A program made the translations under genes and the position numbers. From Bifidobacterium criceti (GTDB taxonomy: Bacteria > Actinomycetota > Actinomycetes > Actinomycetales > Bifidobacteriaceae): a stretch of 64,000 bases of DNA. The stretch spans positions 1 to 64,000 of the forward strand of contig NZ_MVOH01000002.1 of the NCBI RefSeq assembly GCF_002286935.1. Reading direction: 5' to 3'. This document shows positions 25,222 to 34,775 of the stretch, one piece after another; within the stretch, counting starts at the first letter, position 1, and the number at the start of each line of letters is the position of its first letter. Below the pieces are notes generated by a model. The model was not told the DNA's origin. It was given only the letters and a program-made list of their open reading frames with translations, and ran no database searches.

Positions 25222-25869
25222 TCAGAGCGTGAAGCCGAGGGTTTTCGCGGCCTCCGTCGGGACGGGGTCCTCGCACCAGAAGTCCTCGAGGTTCTCGACG
25301 GTCGTCAGGCTGCGGATCTCCGCGTTGTCGATGTAGAGTTCGCCGCTCAGATGGTCGGTTTCGTGCTGGAAGATACGCGCCGGCCATCCGTGCAGACGTT
25401 CCTCGTGCGGTTTGCCGTTCTCGTCGTGCCACCGCGCGATGATGTCGAGCCAACGTTTGCGCACCGCCTGATACCCTTCGAAACTCAGGCACCCTTCATA
25501 GAACGAGCGTGTCTCCTCCCCGACCGGCGCATACGACGGGTTGATGATCACGTGGAACGGGAATTCGGCGATCTCACGCGGGTCGTCGTCCGCGTCCGCA
25601 TGGTCCTCGACGACCGCGAGCGCAAGGTTGAGTCCGATCTGCGGTCCCGCAAGGCCGACGCCGGGGGCGTCGAGCATCGTCGTGCGCATCGTTTCGATGA
25701 GTTTGTCGAGCGTGTGTTTGCTCAGCTGCCCGTCGTAGCGCACGCATTGCGCGCGCAGGACCGGTTCGCCCGCTTCGACGATTGGCAGCACGCCGTTCTC
25801 CGCCGTTTTGAGCAGTCGTTCGACGTCCCTGTTGAGTGCGATGTCGACGCGTTTGTTCGATCCGAACAT
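25222..25869 (-). CDS. def: Peptide deformylase
   Basis: A 215-residue metalloenzyme that removes the N-formyl group from nascent proteins. The three active-site motifs are visible: GVGLAGPQIGL (motif 1, with Gly in place of the usual second Ala), EGCLSFEGY (motif 2, metal-binding Cys) and QHETDHLSG (motif 3, HExxH). The start at 25869 (MFGSNKRVDIAL) has AAGGAG upstream; the longer frame starting MKDRERKNEK lacks one. The N-terminal extension of about 35 residues before the core is typical of larger actinobacterial forms. It lies 96 bp downstream of glmM on the same strand and may be co-transcribed. Confidence 0.93.
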   Translation of the reverse strand: MFGSNKRVDIALNRDVERLLKTAENGVLPIVEAGEPVLRAQCVRYDGQLSKHTLDKLIETMRTTMLDAPGVGLAGPQIGLNLALAVVEDHADADDDPREIAEFPFHVIINPSYAPVGEETRSFYEGCLSFEGYQAVRKRWLDIIARWHDENGKPHEERLHGWPARIFQHETDHLSGELYIDNAEIRSLTTVENLEDFWCEDPVPTEAAKTLGFTL

Positions 25870-25965
25870 CCGTTTCTCCTTCTCGTTCTTCCGTTCTCGG
25901 TCTTTCATATTGCCGGTTTGGTGCGCACCGCGGTCGCGACGCGCACCGTCATGATGTCGCGCGCG

Positions 25966-27348
25966 TCACAGCGCGAGTTCGTCGGCGACGACTTTCGCGA
26001 GGCGCGCCGTGACTTCGTCGGCCTGTTCCTGTGTCGCGGCTTCCGCCATGACGCGTACGAGCGGTTCGGTGCCCGACGGGCGCAGCAGGACGCGTCCGGT
26101 GTCGCCGAGCAGTTCCTCCTCGCGCGCGACGGCGGCGAGGACCGCCTCGTTCGTCTTCGCCGCCATCTTGTCGACGTTCGGCACGTTGATGAGCTGCTGC
26201 GGCAACTGCGGGAAGTCGGCTGCGAGGTCTTTGAGGCTGCGTCCGGAATCGACGATCTCCTTGCACAACGTGAGCGCCGTGAGCGTGCCGTCGCCCGTCG
26301 TCGCGAATTCGCGGTTGATGACGTGTCCGGATTGTTCGCCGCCGAGGCTGTAGTCGCCGCGCAGCATCTCCTCGAGCACATAGCGGTCGCCGACGTTCGT
26401 CTGCACGGTCTTGATGCCCATGTCCTTGAGCGCGAGTTTGAGGCCGAGGTTGCTCATGACGGTCACGACGAGCGTGTCGTGGTTGAGTTTGCCTTCGCGC
26501 TGCTTCGCGCGCGCGAGGATGCCCATGATCTGGTCGCCGTTGACGAGCGTGCCGTCTTCGTCGACTGCGAGGCAGCGGTCCGCGTCACCATCGAACGCGA
26601 CGCCGAGGTCGGCGTCGGACGCCTTGACCATCGCCTGCAGCTGCTCGGGATGCGTCGATCCCGCGTTCTTGTTGATGTTGTATCCGTCAGGTGACGCGTT
26701 GATGACGATGACGTCGGCACCGGCGCGGCGCAGCGCCTCCGGTGCGACGACGGACGTCGCGCCGTTCGCGCAGTCGGCGACGACCTTGAGTCCTTTGAGT
26801 GGTTTCGTCTGTGCGCCGTCGACGATCGGAGCGACGGTCGCGACGAGGTGGTCGATGTACATGTTCGTCGCCGTGTTCGAATCGTGGCTCACACGTCCCA
26901 CGCCCGCTCCCGTCGGACGTTCCCAATCCTGTCCGAGGACCGCTTCGATCTCGTCCTCCTTCGTGTCCGGGAGTTTGAAACCACCGCGTGCGAAGAACTT
27001 GATGCCGTTGTCTGGCATCGGATTGTGCGATGCGGAAATGACGGCGCCCATTTCCACATTGAGTACGCTCGTCAGATATGCGACGCCCGGTGTCGGGATG
27101 ATGCCCGCGTCGATGACGTCGAATCCACCCGCGGACATGCCTGCGGCGAGCGCGTTCGACAGGAAATCGCCCGAGACGCGCGTGTCACGTCCGATGAGTG
27201 CGCGGCGGCGCCCTGTCTTCCGGTCGTTTGTCCCATCATCGTCGCCGAGCACGCGCACGGCGGCGTCCCCCAGGTCGAGCGCGAGCTGCGCGGTCAGATC
27301 ACGGTTGGCGAGACCGCGGACACCGTCGGTTCCAAACATACGTGGCAT
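25966..27348 (-). CDS. glmM: Phosphoglucosamine mutase
   Basis: A 460-residue enzyme that converts glucosamine-6-phosphate to glucosamine-1-phosphate for UDP-GlcNAc and peptidoglycan synthesis. The start at 27348 (MPRMFGTDGVRGLANRDLT) has GAGGA upstream. The phosphoserine loop VISASHNPMPDNGIKFF and the metal loop AFDGDADRCLAVDEDG are both intact. GEQSGHVINREFATTGDG (sugar binding) and RPSGTEPLVRVMAEA (phosphate binding) complete the family pattern. It is followed by def. Confidence 0.95.
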   Translation of the reverse strand: MPRMFGTDGVRGLANRDLTAQLALDLGDAAVRVLGDDDGTNDRKTGRRRALIGRDTRVSGDFLSNALAAGMSAGGFDVIDAGIIPTPGVAYLTSVLNVEMGAVISASHNPMPDNGIKFFARGGFKLPDTKEDEIEAVLGQDWERPTGAGVGRVSHDSNTATNMYIDHLVATVAPIVDGAQTKPLKGLKVVADCANGATSVVAPEALRRAGADVIVINASPDGYNINKNAGSTHPEQLQAMVKASDADLGVAFDGDADRCLAVDEDGTLVNGDQIMGILARAKQREGKLNHDTLVVTVMSNLGLKLALKDMGIKTVQTNVGDRYVLEEMLRGDYSLGGEQSGHVINREFATTGDGTLTALTLCKEIVDSGRSLKDLAADFPQLPQQLINVPNVDKMAAKTNEAVLAAVAREEELLGDTGRVLLRPSGTEPLVRVMAEAATQEQADEVTARLAKVVADELAL

Positions 27349-27449
27349 ATCGTCCTCACTTATATGCATCCAAGACCGGATCCGACCAAACCATACGGCC
27401 GGACCACACGTGCACGATTCTACTGCACCCGCGCCCATTGCGATGCCGA

Positions 27450-27489
27450 GCGAAACGGTATGCTGACACCGGTCTGAGCGTACCATCGC
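27450..27489. repeat. Dispersed hairpin repeat, copy 6
   Basis: GGTATGCT (27457-27464) pairs with AGCGTACC (27477-27484) with one G-U pair. It lies between glmM and the downstream-side subtilase gene. Confidence 0.6.
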
Positions 27490-27499
27490 GAACACGTCC

Positions 27500-27543
27500 C
27501 GCACCGCGGTACGCTGACATGCGCCTGAGCGTACCACCATGCG
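27500..27543. repeat. Dispersed hairpin repeat, copy 7
   Basis: GGTACGCT (27508-27515) pairs with AGCGTACC (27528-27535), with outer CGCA (27500-27503) pairing TGCG (27540-27543). It lies 54 bp after the subtilase stop and may be its terminator; the 27349-27597 gap has no gene. Confidence 0.65.
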
Positions 27544-27597
27544 ATAAAACATGAACGGCGGTATGGTGGCGTTTGTTCAATACCACCTTCGCTGGGA

Positions 27598-29244
27598 TCA
27601 TATCCGCCGCTTTGACGGAGATGCTTGCTTACGATGGTTGATCACCAGCACGGCGACCAACACAAACAGCGCGAGGACCACGATGATCAGCGCCCATGCC
27701 CACACCGGCAGGCACCCCCACACCGATTGCGTCGAAGTCTGCGATGACGCATACGCCTCAGGGGAAACCCTCTCCTGCTCATCATTCTCATCAGACGCGT
27801 ACAGATAGTCATACTCAGTGAACGAACCCGGTTTGACCTCCTTGGGCACGAACTCGTCGGCCTTGTCCGCCGTCGCCGTCGCCGAGTATCGCATGCAATC
27901 CGAACCACCGTCCTTACGGCACTGCTCAACCTGCGCCCACGCCGTCTTCTGCCGTTCATACTCCACACCGACCTTCACCGCGTCACGCTGCACATCGATC
28001 GACTCCGGGAACGGCTCGGTATGGCCCCACAACGTCTTCTTCCAGAACGAATCCGTACGGTCGGTATACATGCCCTGCGTCTGCTCATGCGCCTCGCTGT
28101 TCGTCACCGCCGCCTCCAACAGAGGATTGATGTCCGGATACTGCGACGGGTCCGTCGACAACAGCTTCGCCACATCAGGCTGCCCATACCCGTATTTGTG
28201 CGCAGGATCCAGCTTGCCCGCACCCCACGGGTTGTTCTTCGTCGAATGCACCAACGCCTGCAGGATCTGGTTGCCCGTCGCATCCGGCCACCGCTGCATC
28301 ATCAATGCCAGATACCCCGCCACCATCGGCGCCGCCAACGAATTACCCTGACCATCAGCACTCAACCTCTTGGGGTTGCCCGAATTTGGAGTCGATATTC
28401 TTGCCCCGGGCGCAACGAATGACACATTGCCGTCCTTCGTATCCGACGGCCCCTCGTCCAGCTTGCCTTCCGGCCCCACAGCGCTCACCGCCAACGTCCC
28501 CGGAAAATACGTCACATCCATCGGATCCCCCACCAGATCGTCAGTCCCCGGCGTCTGTGTGTCCCAACGCGCGTTCACGATGACTACACCCTTGCGCAAC
28601 GCCCTGACATATGTATCCACATCTGGATGCTGCATCGAAGTAAATGACATGTTCACCACACGCGCACCATCATCAATCGCAGCCGATAGCACACGATTGA
28701 TGGCTATGCCTCGACCACTATCAGTCATGCAAGTTGCATTGTTGAATGATAGATTGGACTTAGATACATCGACGGGGTAGGCGGTCACGCTTGCGTCCGG
28801 TGCCACGCCCGTCATACCCGGATTGCCGTCATATCCCTTGCCAGACCCCACGATCACACTTGCCACTTCCGTGCCATGCGTCGACAGGATATCGGAGCTC
28901 TTCCTGTACGGCTCATCCACCGTCAACACAATATCCTCATGATCCTGCGCATGGCACCGCGTAGCGCCATCCGGCAAAACAAGCCTGTAGGATATATCCG
29001 CATCCGCCAACGCCGGATAATCCGACACCACATCCGAATCCAACACCGCCACCTTCACACCCTTGCCCGTGACACCCTGCGCCCACGCATCACGCACACC
29101 AGTGGCATCCACATACCACAACCCCGCATCCACGGCCAACGCCGACGGGACGACCGCCAACACCACCGCGCACACAGCGGCGCACACCGACGCCACACCA
29201 CAACGCAACCGCATTGCACCTCTCGTTACCGTTACACCCCTCAT
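27598..29244 (-). CDS. Mycosin-like subtilase 1, membrane-anchored, divergent
   Basis: A 548-residue S8 protein. It has a signal peptide (about residues 1-37, ending VVPSALA), a subtilase domain, a roughly 150-residue C-terminal domain shared with the two other long mycosins of the locus, and one C-terminal membrane segment (LPVWAWALIIVVLALFVLVA). Catalytic Asp69 (VAVLDSDVV), His123 (STHGTEVASVIVG) and Ser302 (GNSLAAPMVAG) are present. At the oxyanion position, where the paralogues have Asn in a TGN or AGN motif, this protein has NARWD, so Asp228 replaces Asn. Two starts with binding sites compete: 29244 and the ATG ten codons later (MRLRCG). It is not in the main T7SS operon but is oriented with it. 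Confidence 0.85.
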   Translation of the reverse strand: MRGVTVTRGAMRLRCGVASVCAAVCAVVLAVVPSALAVDAGLWYVDATGVRDAWAQGVTGKGVKVAVLDSDVVSDYPALADADISYRLVLPDGATRCHAQDHEDIVLTVDEPYRKSSDILSTHGTEVASVIVGSGKGYDGNPGMTGVAPDASVTAYPVDVSKSNLSFNNATCMTDSGRGIAINRVLSAAIDDGARVVNMSFTSMQHPDVDTYVRALRKGVVIVNARWDTQTPGTDDLVGDPMDVTYFPGTLAVSAVGPEGKLDEGPSDTKDGNVSFVAPGARISTPNSGNPKRLSADGQGNSLAAPMVAGYLALMMQRWPDATGNQILQALVHSTKNNPWGAGKLDPAHKYGYGQPDVAKLLSTDPSQYPDINPLLEAAVTNSEAHEQTQGMYTDRTDSFWKKTLWGHTEPFPESIDVQRDAVKVGVEYERQKTAWAQVEQCRKDGGSDCMRYSATATADKADEFVPKEVKPGSFTEYDYLYASDENDEQERVSPEAYASSQTSTQSVWGCLPVWAWALIIVVLALFVLVAVLVINHRKQASPSKRRI

Positions 29245-29931
29245 TTTTCCTCAGTCCCCTGCTTGACCAGACCATTGCATGGTTCCATCGATTTGCGCGC
29301 AAGCGCACATGCGCCGGCTGCAATCCGTCCCGCCATTTTCACCCTTTACGTTTTGGAGACTGTATGCGTACGCTTTGTCAGACATTGCCGTCTGACACCC
29401 TCGGGATCCGCCCCATTGCCCAGTCATGCCCATATAGGTCACTGAAAACGTTGTCACTAGCGTTTGGTCGATACTGCGAAGCAACCCCCGCAACACTTCC
29501 CATCCCTGATGGCAGCCACACCACGATGCGACATGGTGGAAAAGTAACACACACATGCACGAAATGACAAATTACGCTCATTGCGCATCTCATAACGAAA
29601 GAGGAGATTGCTCCTGATATCATCCACATCTCGTCATGGAGGGCATGCCCCTATACGACAACGCCCACGGCACAATCTCACGCATACCGTACGATGGAGG
29701 ACATGAGTTGGGAGACAAGAACAACAAGGACCCCAATCAAAGCGGAAGAATCCAATTGGCACGACATTCACCAAACCATCCCTCTTTGATGACACCGTTG
29801 TCATACCAGATCAGCGCCGTAATCCGAGCGTGCGATCACGCCCGGTCCACTCGGCAACCCTGACGCAGATACGTGAACCCACACATCCAACACCCATCAG
29901 CCCAATACCCATGACATGAACAAGGAGCGCC
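29245..29931. other. Long divergent intergenic region
   Basis: About 690 bp between the minus-strand subtilase and the next plus-strand gene. Several short open frames cross it, but none has convincing coding character. It presumably holds both promoters. One very small frame (29703-29789) with a good ribosome binding site is listed separately. Confidence 0.4.
29703..29789 (+). CDS. Possible small protein (28 aa)
   Basis: ATG at 29703 is preceded by GGAGG (29697-29701 region) with very short spacing. The frame encodes 28 residues beginning MSWETRTTRTPIKAEES and ending at TGA 29787-29789. It has no known match and may be chance; it lies 142 bp before the next gene in the same direction. Confidence 0.2.
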   Translation: MSWETRTTRTPIKAEESNWHDIHQTIPL

Positions 29932-30729
29932 ATGAGCACACCCAACGGCTACCAATGGAATCAGGGGAACCAACAGCAGCCGCAGTACCCGCACTACCAA
30001 ACACCATATGAGAACGGCCCACAGCCGACGCCTGCGGGCGGACCGTGGCCATCCAACGGCGCAACGGACGCGGTCCCCTGGTACAAGCGGTGGTATTTCT
30101 GGGCGGTCGCCGCGCTCGCCGTCATACTCATCGGTGTGCTGATATGGCTCATCGTGAGCGTCAATGATGACAAGGACACGAATGCGCAACAGGACAACGG
30201 CTCCGGACAGCCGACCACATCGCAATCGCAGGACGCCAATGGAACAACACAGCGTGGTGGCAAGACAAAAAATGACGCAACGGACGCCTCAGATGGCGAA
30301 GACATGTCCGACGACACCGACGCGTTCGAATGCGACGCGAACGGCTACTGCCGCATGAAGAACTACGGCCACTACGCTCCCGACTACGACAAAATGATGG
30401 ACGACAATTCGGGAGCGGGCGCCTCCGATGCCGCCACAGGCGATGCCCGTGCGTCCGACAATGCCGATTCCCTCGATAAGATGAACGATATGATGATGAT
30501 GGCGGTCACATACAGGGATCCCAGTTATTTCTCCGCCTACATGACCGGCATCTACAGACAACTTGGGGTTTCCGATGCGGATTGCCGTATGCTGGAAGAC
30601 CTGAATAGGCGTCTGGTCGAGGATCTCATCAAACTGACTACGGAAAAGGATCCAGACGCACGTCAGGCCATCAACGATGATTACGATCGAGTACAGGACC
30701 GGATTGACGAAATCCTCGACAAATACTGA
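29932..30729 (+). CDS. Single-pass membrane protein of the T7SS locus
   Basis: A 265-residue protein with an AAGGAGCG binding site. The N-terminal ~50 residues are rich in Gln, Pro, Asn and Tyr (QWNQGNQQQPQYPHYQTPY), a composition seen in N-termini of actinobacterial membrane proteins. One transmembrane segment follows (about residues 55-77, FWAVAALAVILIGVLIWLIV), then an acidic Ser/Thr/Asp-rich linker and a helical C-terminal domain (about residues 175-265, ending DRVQDRIDEILDKY) that should face outward. Function unknown. It converges on eccC across a strong bidirectional terminator; its link to the secretion system is by position only. Confidence 0.65.
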   Translation: MSTPNGYQWNQGNQQQPQYPHYQTPYENGPQPTPAGGPWPSNGATDAVPWYKRWYFWAVAALAVILIGVLIWLIVSVNDDKDTNAQQDNGSGQPTTSQSQDANGTTQRGGKTKNDATDASDGEDMSDDTDAFECDANGYCRMKNYGHYAPDYDKMMDDNSGAGASDAATGDARASDNADSLDKMNDMMMMAVTYRDPSYFSAYMTGIYRQLGVSDADCRMLEDLNRRLVEDLIKLTTEKDPDARQAINDDYDRVQDRIDEILDKY

Positions 30730-30753
30730 CGGCGTCGCATACCGACCATATGG

Positions 30754-30793
30754 ATGGGGGCGGACCGTGGCGATTGCCATGGTCCGCCCCCAT
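30754..30793. terminator. Bidirectional terminator between the membrane protein gene and eccC
   Basis: ATGGGGGCGGACC (30754-30766) pairs perfectly with GGTCCGCCCCCAT (30781-30793). The inner GTGGC pairs with GCCAT (one G-U pair) around the tetraloop GATT, giving an 18-bp stem. It lies between two convergent genes. Confidence 0.8.
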
Positions 30794-30827
30794 AGGTCTG
30801 GAGAAGAGTAGGTTCGTCAGTCCTTGC

Positions 30828-33800
30828 TCAGTCACGCAACGGCGTGTAAGCGAGCTGGGCCATGAACAGGCCTTCGTCGCGCGTGACGATCTGCGCGCGC
30901 CCGGGAACGGCACGCTTCGGCTTGAACCGGCCAATGAGCTGCCCCTCATTCGGATCGCCGGACAGCATGATGCCCGGCATACCCAAGTCCTGGCACGCCT
31001 GAATGACCGGGTCATACATCGCACGGCTCGCACCACCAGTGCGGCGTGTGAGAATCACATGCAGTCCTACATCGGTCGCCTGCGCGAGGAAGGGCACGAG
31101 CGGACGCAACGGGTTGCCGGCGTTCGTGGAGACGAGATCATAATCGTCCACCAGCACGTATACTTCGGAACCTTTCCACCATGAACGGGTGCGCAGCTCC
31201 TCAGGCGTCAGGTCAGGGCCGGGCATACGCGTCTTGAGGTATTCGGCAAGCTCCTGCATCTGCGCTGCCGCATCGTCGGGCGATGTGATGTAGCCGGCAA
31301 GATGCGACTGGGGAATCTGGGCGAGGTTTGCACGACGGTAGTCAATCATGAAGATCTTCGCCTCATTGCCGGCGTATTCGCGTTCGATCTCCTTGCAGAT
31401 GAGACGCAGGAACGACGATTTTCCAGATTTTGATTCGCCGAAGAGATAGCACAACGGATACGTGTTGAGGTTGAACCCGATCGGAGCAAGCGCATCCTCG
31501 TTGATACCGAGCACAAAATTGCCTGGTACATCGATGATCTTCCTATAGGATTCGTTCTGCTGCATGTACGCGAGCAGCTGTTCGTGTTTCAGCATCTCCG
31601 GCAGCAGCCGCAGCTTCGGACCGGGCTTGCCCTGCCATGCACGGTTGACTTTCTCAATGAGGTCTTCGACGCCGTCGCCGACCGTGGCTGGGTCGTCCCC
31701 GCCATCGATGCGCGGCAGACCGCCCATCATATGCAGTCCGGAGGGGCTTACACCACGACCGGCCATGCCCATCGGCACCGTCTGGGCGACTTTGCGGTCG
31801 ATGACGGAATCTCCCGGCTCGCCGAGCCGCAGTTCAAGTTTCGTGCCGACGGAATCCGCGATGTTCGCCCGGATTTCCATCCAGCGGTTCGCGCTGAGGA
31901 GTACGTGCACACCATAAGTGAGACCACGTGCCACGATTTGCTGCACTTTCGGTTCGAGTTCCTCGTAGTCGGCGCGGAAATTGCCCCACCCATCGATGAT
32001 GAGGAACACGTCACCGAATCCGTCATTGATCGCACCTTCGGCACGTCGACGACGGTACGTTTCGATGCCGTCGATGCCTGCTTTCTTGAAGAAGACCTCT
32101 CGACTCGCGATGATGCCACTAATCTCGGCGATTGTTCGGCGCACTTTCTCCTCCTCGTTGCCGGCGGCGACACCACTGACGTGTGCGAGCCGCTGCAATG
32201 GTGTGAAGGAGCCACCGCCGCAGTCGACGATATAGAACTGCGTCTCGTGTGGGGTGTGCGTCAGCGCGAGTGAGGTGACGATCGTGCGCAGCATCATGCT
32301 CTTGCCGCTCAATGGACCACCGACAAGCGCCATATGACCGCCCGCTCCGGAGAAGTCAAGCGCCATGACCTCGCGCTTCTGTTCGCGCGGCTTATCCTCG
32401 ATCGCGCACGGGGCGACAAGCGCGCCCCTCGTGCGCCAATACGGGGAGATGAGACCGAGGCCTTGCACGACCTGCAGATCCGGCATGAACCTGTCCAACG
32501 TATCCGGTGTCGTCAACGGCGGCAGCCACACCTGGTGCGCCGACGTACCTTTGCCGCGCATCTGCTCGACGGCGTACTGGAACGTCGTCATATCCCCATC
32601 GAGCCCATCCGGTACGCCTGATACATACGACGCACGGAACCGCGACATCGTGCCATCCGGCTTCTTGAGATACCCGATGCCCGGCAGGCTCGGCAACTCG
32701 AACGCATCCGTCACACCAAGCACCGCACGCGACTCGCTCGCCGAGAACGTCTTCAAACCGATGCGGTACGACAGATGCTCATCAAGACCACGCAACTTGC
32801 CCTGCTCGAGACGCTGCGACGCGATGAGCAGATGGATGCCGAGCGAACGTCCCACCGCGCCGATGCGCACGAATGACTGTACGATGTCCGGCTTCGCCTT
32901 CATCAACTCGGAGAACTCATCCACGACCACGACGAGCGACGGCAACGGCTTGAGGTCACTCCGGCCGCCGTTGACGCGCAGTTCCTCGTATTCGGTGATG
33001 TTCGCCAGATTACCGGCATCACGCAGCAGTTCCTGACGACGGTTGATCTCACCGTCCAACGCGTCCTCCATACGGTCGACGAGCGACGCCTCACGCCCAA
33101 GGTTCGTGATGATCGACGAAATATGCGGCATGCCATCCATACCAGCGAACGTCGCACCACCCTTGAAATCGATGAGCACAAAATTGAGCTGGTCGGGCGA
33201 ATGGCTCAACGCGAGCGAAAGCACAAGCGTGCGCAGCACCTCCGACTTGCCCGAACCCGTCGCACCGACGAGCACACCATGCGGGCCCATGCCGCGCTGG
33301 CCCATCTCCTTGATGTCCAACATCGCCGGCGACGTATCGTCATACAAACCGATTGGCACATTCAGGCGCGTGCGACCGGTCCTGTATGCCCACAACGCAT
33401 CGAGGTCGATATGCGTGAGATCCGCGATGCCGAGCAGGCTCGGCAGGTCGTTGCTCTTCTTGCGCGACGGTGCCGCCACATCCGAACCTGCGCTCTCCTC
33501 ATTGAGCGACATGTCACACAGCCGCCTCGCGACGGCGCGCGCCTCACCTTCGCTCAATGCGTCCGCATGCAGTTCGAGCGGATGTTTCATCGCCGTCGAT
33601 GACAGTTGGATGATCCCCGCGTCGAGTGTCTGTTCGACGACGTTGAGCCCCCGCTCGACCATGGTCTCCGAGAACAGCATGCGCAGCACGTTCGCGTCGG
33701 TCAGGTCATCCCATGCGTCGGGCATATCGATGACGGTCACGCCGTCAAGTCCGGCCTCGTCGAAGACACGTGTCTGTTCGCCAAGCGTCCTGGCGTCATA

Positions 33801-34775
33801 CCCGTCATTGATGATCAGCAAATGCGGCTCGGAGGAATAGTCCGCGGTGCTGAACACGCTTCGGCTTGTGATGTCCGACCCGACGAGTGCATCCACGTCA
33901 TGCACGTTTGACGTGACCATGTACCGCCGTGAGGAAACGGACTCACCCGCATAGTCGCCGTCGGTATACGCCCCTTCCGTCCGGGCATGGGGCAGCATGC
34001 GCACCCACTCCCATGCACCGATCCTGTCCTCAGTCGCGAGGACGGCCACTTTCAGATGTTCGGGCGAATGCCAGACCGTGGCCTGCGCAAGCAGGGCGCG
34101 CACCAATGGCTGCACCTGCTCGGGGTCACCGAGCATCTCGATGCGCTTGTAGTGTCGCATGTCCACAGTGAACGGCATATTGCGCAATTTCGCATGTGCG
34201 ATGAGGAACCGGTGCGCGGCGGATGCGGATACCGGGTCAAGCTGCGCGAGCGCCGAGACTTCCGGGGATTCGAGTTTGACGCTCAGGTCCTCTTCATGGG
34301 TGCCCACCCGCAATGTCATGAAGTCGTCATCGGAGGGCATGCGTTCCCAGCACCGTGCCGGCTCGCATGCGATCGTCACGAGCGCCTCCGGCGACGGCGA
34401 GTTCCACAGTGCTGCGCTGCGCTGACGGTAGGCCGACGTGCGCACCGCCTTGCGTGTCTGCGCAAGATAGGTGAGGTATTCGCGCCGTGACGCGGTGAGG
34501 TTCGCCATACGTTGCGAGCGTTGGCGCACGCCGTTGACGACGACGAATCCCATCGAGGACAGCATGAACATGCCGCCAGTAAGTATGCCGGTCAATCCGC
34601 CGTTCGTCATCAGCATCATGACGATCGCGCTCACGGAACCGAGCAGCGGCACCATTGATGTCAGCAGTGTGTTGACGCCGTCGCTCGCTTCGAGTTCCGG
34701 CGGCGGCTGCAGCACGATTCTCCCCTTCGGCGCCACAGGCCCCTGCAGACGGTCCGATTTCATTTCCTCACTCAC
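30828..34775 (-). CDS. eccC: EccC-type T7SS ATPase (three FtsK/SpoIIIE domains)
   Basis: A 1315-residue motor of the type VII secretion system, with EccCa and EccCb fused in one chain. Two membrane segments lie at about residues 36-57 and 61-82, then a DUF-type stalk and three P-loop ATPase domains. Their Walker A motifs are GATGSGKS (504-511), GGPLSGKS (819-826) and GESKSGKS (1113-1120). Domain 1 has a canonical Walker B, LVVVVDE (614-620); domain 2 has FLIIDGWGN and domain 3 VYVLVDDYD, so only domain 1 has the full Asp-Glu pair. It starts with GTG at 34775, overlapping the stop of the FHA gene by 4 bases with AAGGAGG upstream. It is the last gene of the long operon. Confidence 0.95.
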   Translation of the reverse strand: MSEEMKSDRLQGPVAPKGRIVLQPPPELEASDGVNTLLTSMVPLLGSVSAIVMMLMTNGGLTGILTGGMFMLSSMGFVVVNGVRQRSQRMANLTASRREYLTYLAQTRKAVRTSAYRQRSAALWNSPSPEALVTIACEPARCWERMPSDDDFMTLRVGTHEEDLSVKLESPEVSALAQLDPVSASAAHRFLIAHAKLRNMPFTVDMRHYKRIEMLGDPEQVQPLVRALLAQATVWHSPEHLKVAVLATEDRIGAWEWVRMLPHARTEGAYTDGDYAGESVSSRRYMVTSNVHDVDALVGSDITSRSVFSTADYSSEPHLLIINDGYDARTLGEQTRVFDEAGLDGVTVIDMPDAWDDLTDANVLRMLFSETMVERGLNVVEQTLDAGIIQLSSTAMKHPLELHADALSEGEARAVARRLCDMSLNEESAGSDVAAPSRKKSNDLPSLLGIADLTHIDLDALWAYRTGRTRLNVPIGLYDDTSPAMLDIKEMGQRGMGPHGVLVGATGSGKSEVLRTLVLSLALSHSPDQLNFVLIDFKGGATFAGMDGMPHISSIITNLGREASLVDRMEDALDGEINRRQELLRDAGNLANITEYEELRVNGGRSDLKPLPSLVVVVDEFSELMKAKPDIVQSFVRIGAVGRSLGIHLLIASQRLEQGKLRGLDEHLSYRIGLKTFSASESRAVLGVTDAFELPSLPGIGYLKKPDGTMSRFRASYVSGVPDGLDGDMTTFQYAVEQMRGKGTSAHQVWLPPLTTPDTLDRFMPDLQVVQGLGLISPYWRTRGALVAPCAIEDKPREQKREVMALDFSGAGGHMALVGGPLSGKSMMLRTIVTSLALTHTPHETQFYIVDCGGGSFTPLQRLAHVSGVAAGNEEEKVRRTIAEISGIIASREVFFKKAGIDGIETYRRRRAEGAINDGFGDVFLIIDGWGNFRADYEELEPKVQQIVARGLTYGVHVLLSANRWMEIRANIADSVGTKLELRLGEPGDSVIDRKVAQTVPMGMAGRGVSPSGLHMMGGLPRIDGGDDPATVGDGVEDLIEKVNRAWQGKPGPKLRLLPEMLKHEQLLAYMQQNESYRKIIDVPGNFVLGINEDALAPIGFNLNTYPLCYLFGESKSGKSSFLRLICKEIEREYAGNEAKIFMIDYRRANLAQIPQSHLAGYITSPDDAAAQMQELAEYLKTRMPGPDLTPEELRTRSWWKGSEVYVLVDDYDLVSTNAGNPLRPLVPFLAQATDVGLHVILTRRTGGASRAMYDPVIQACQDLGMPGIMLSGDPNEGQLIGRFKPKRAVPGRAQIVTRDEGLFMAQLAYTPLRD

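Noticed and set aside
29251-29556. A 101-codon minus-strand gene in the gap upstream of subtilase 1
   Set aside because: Cys/Trp-rich, no domain and no convincing ribosome binding site; it overlaps the likely promoter region.
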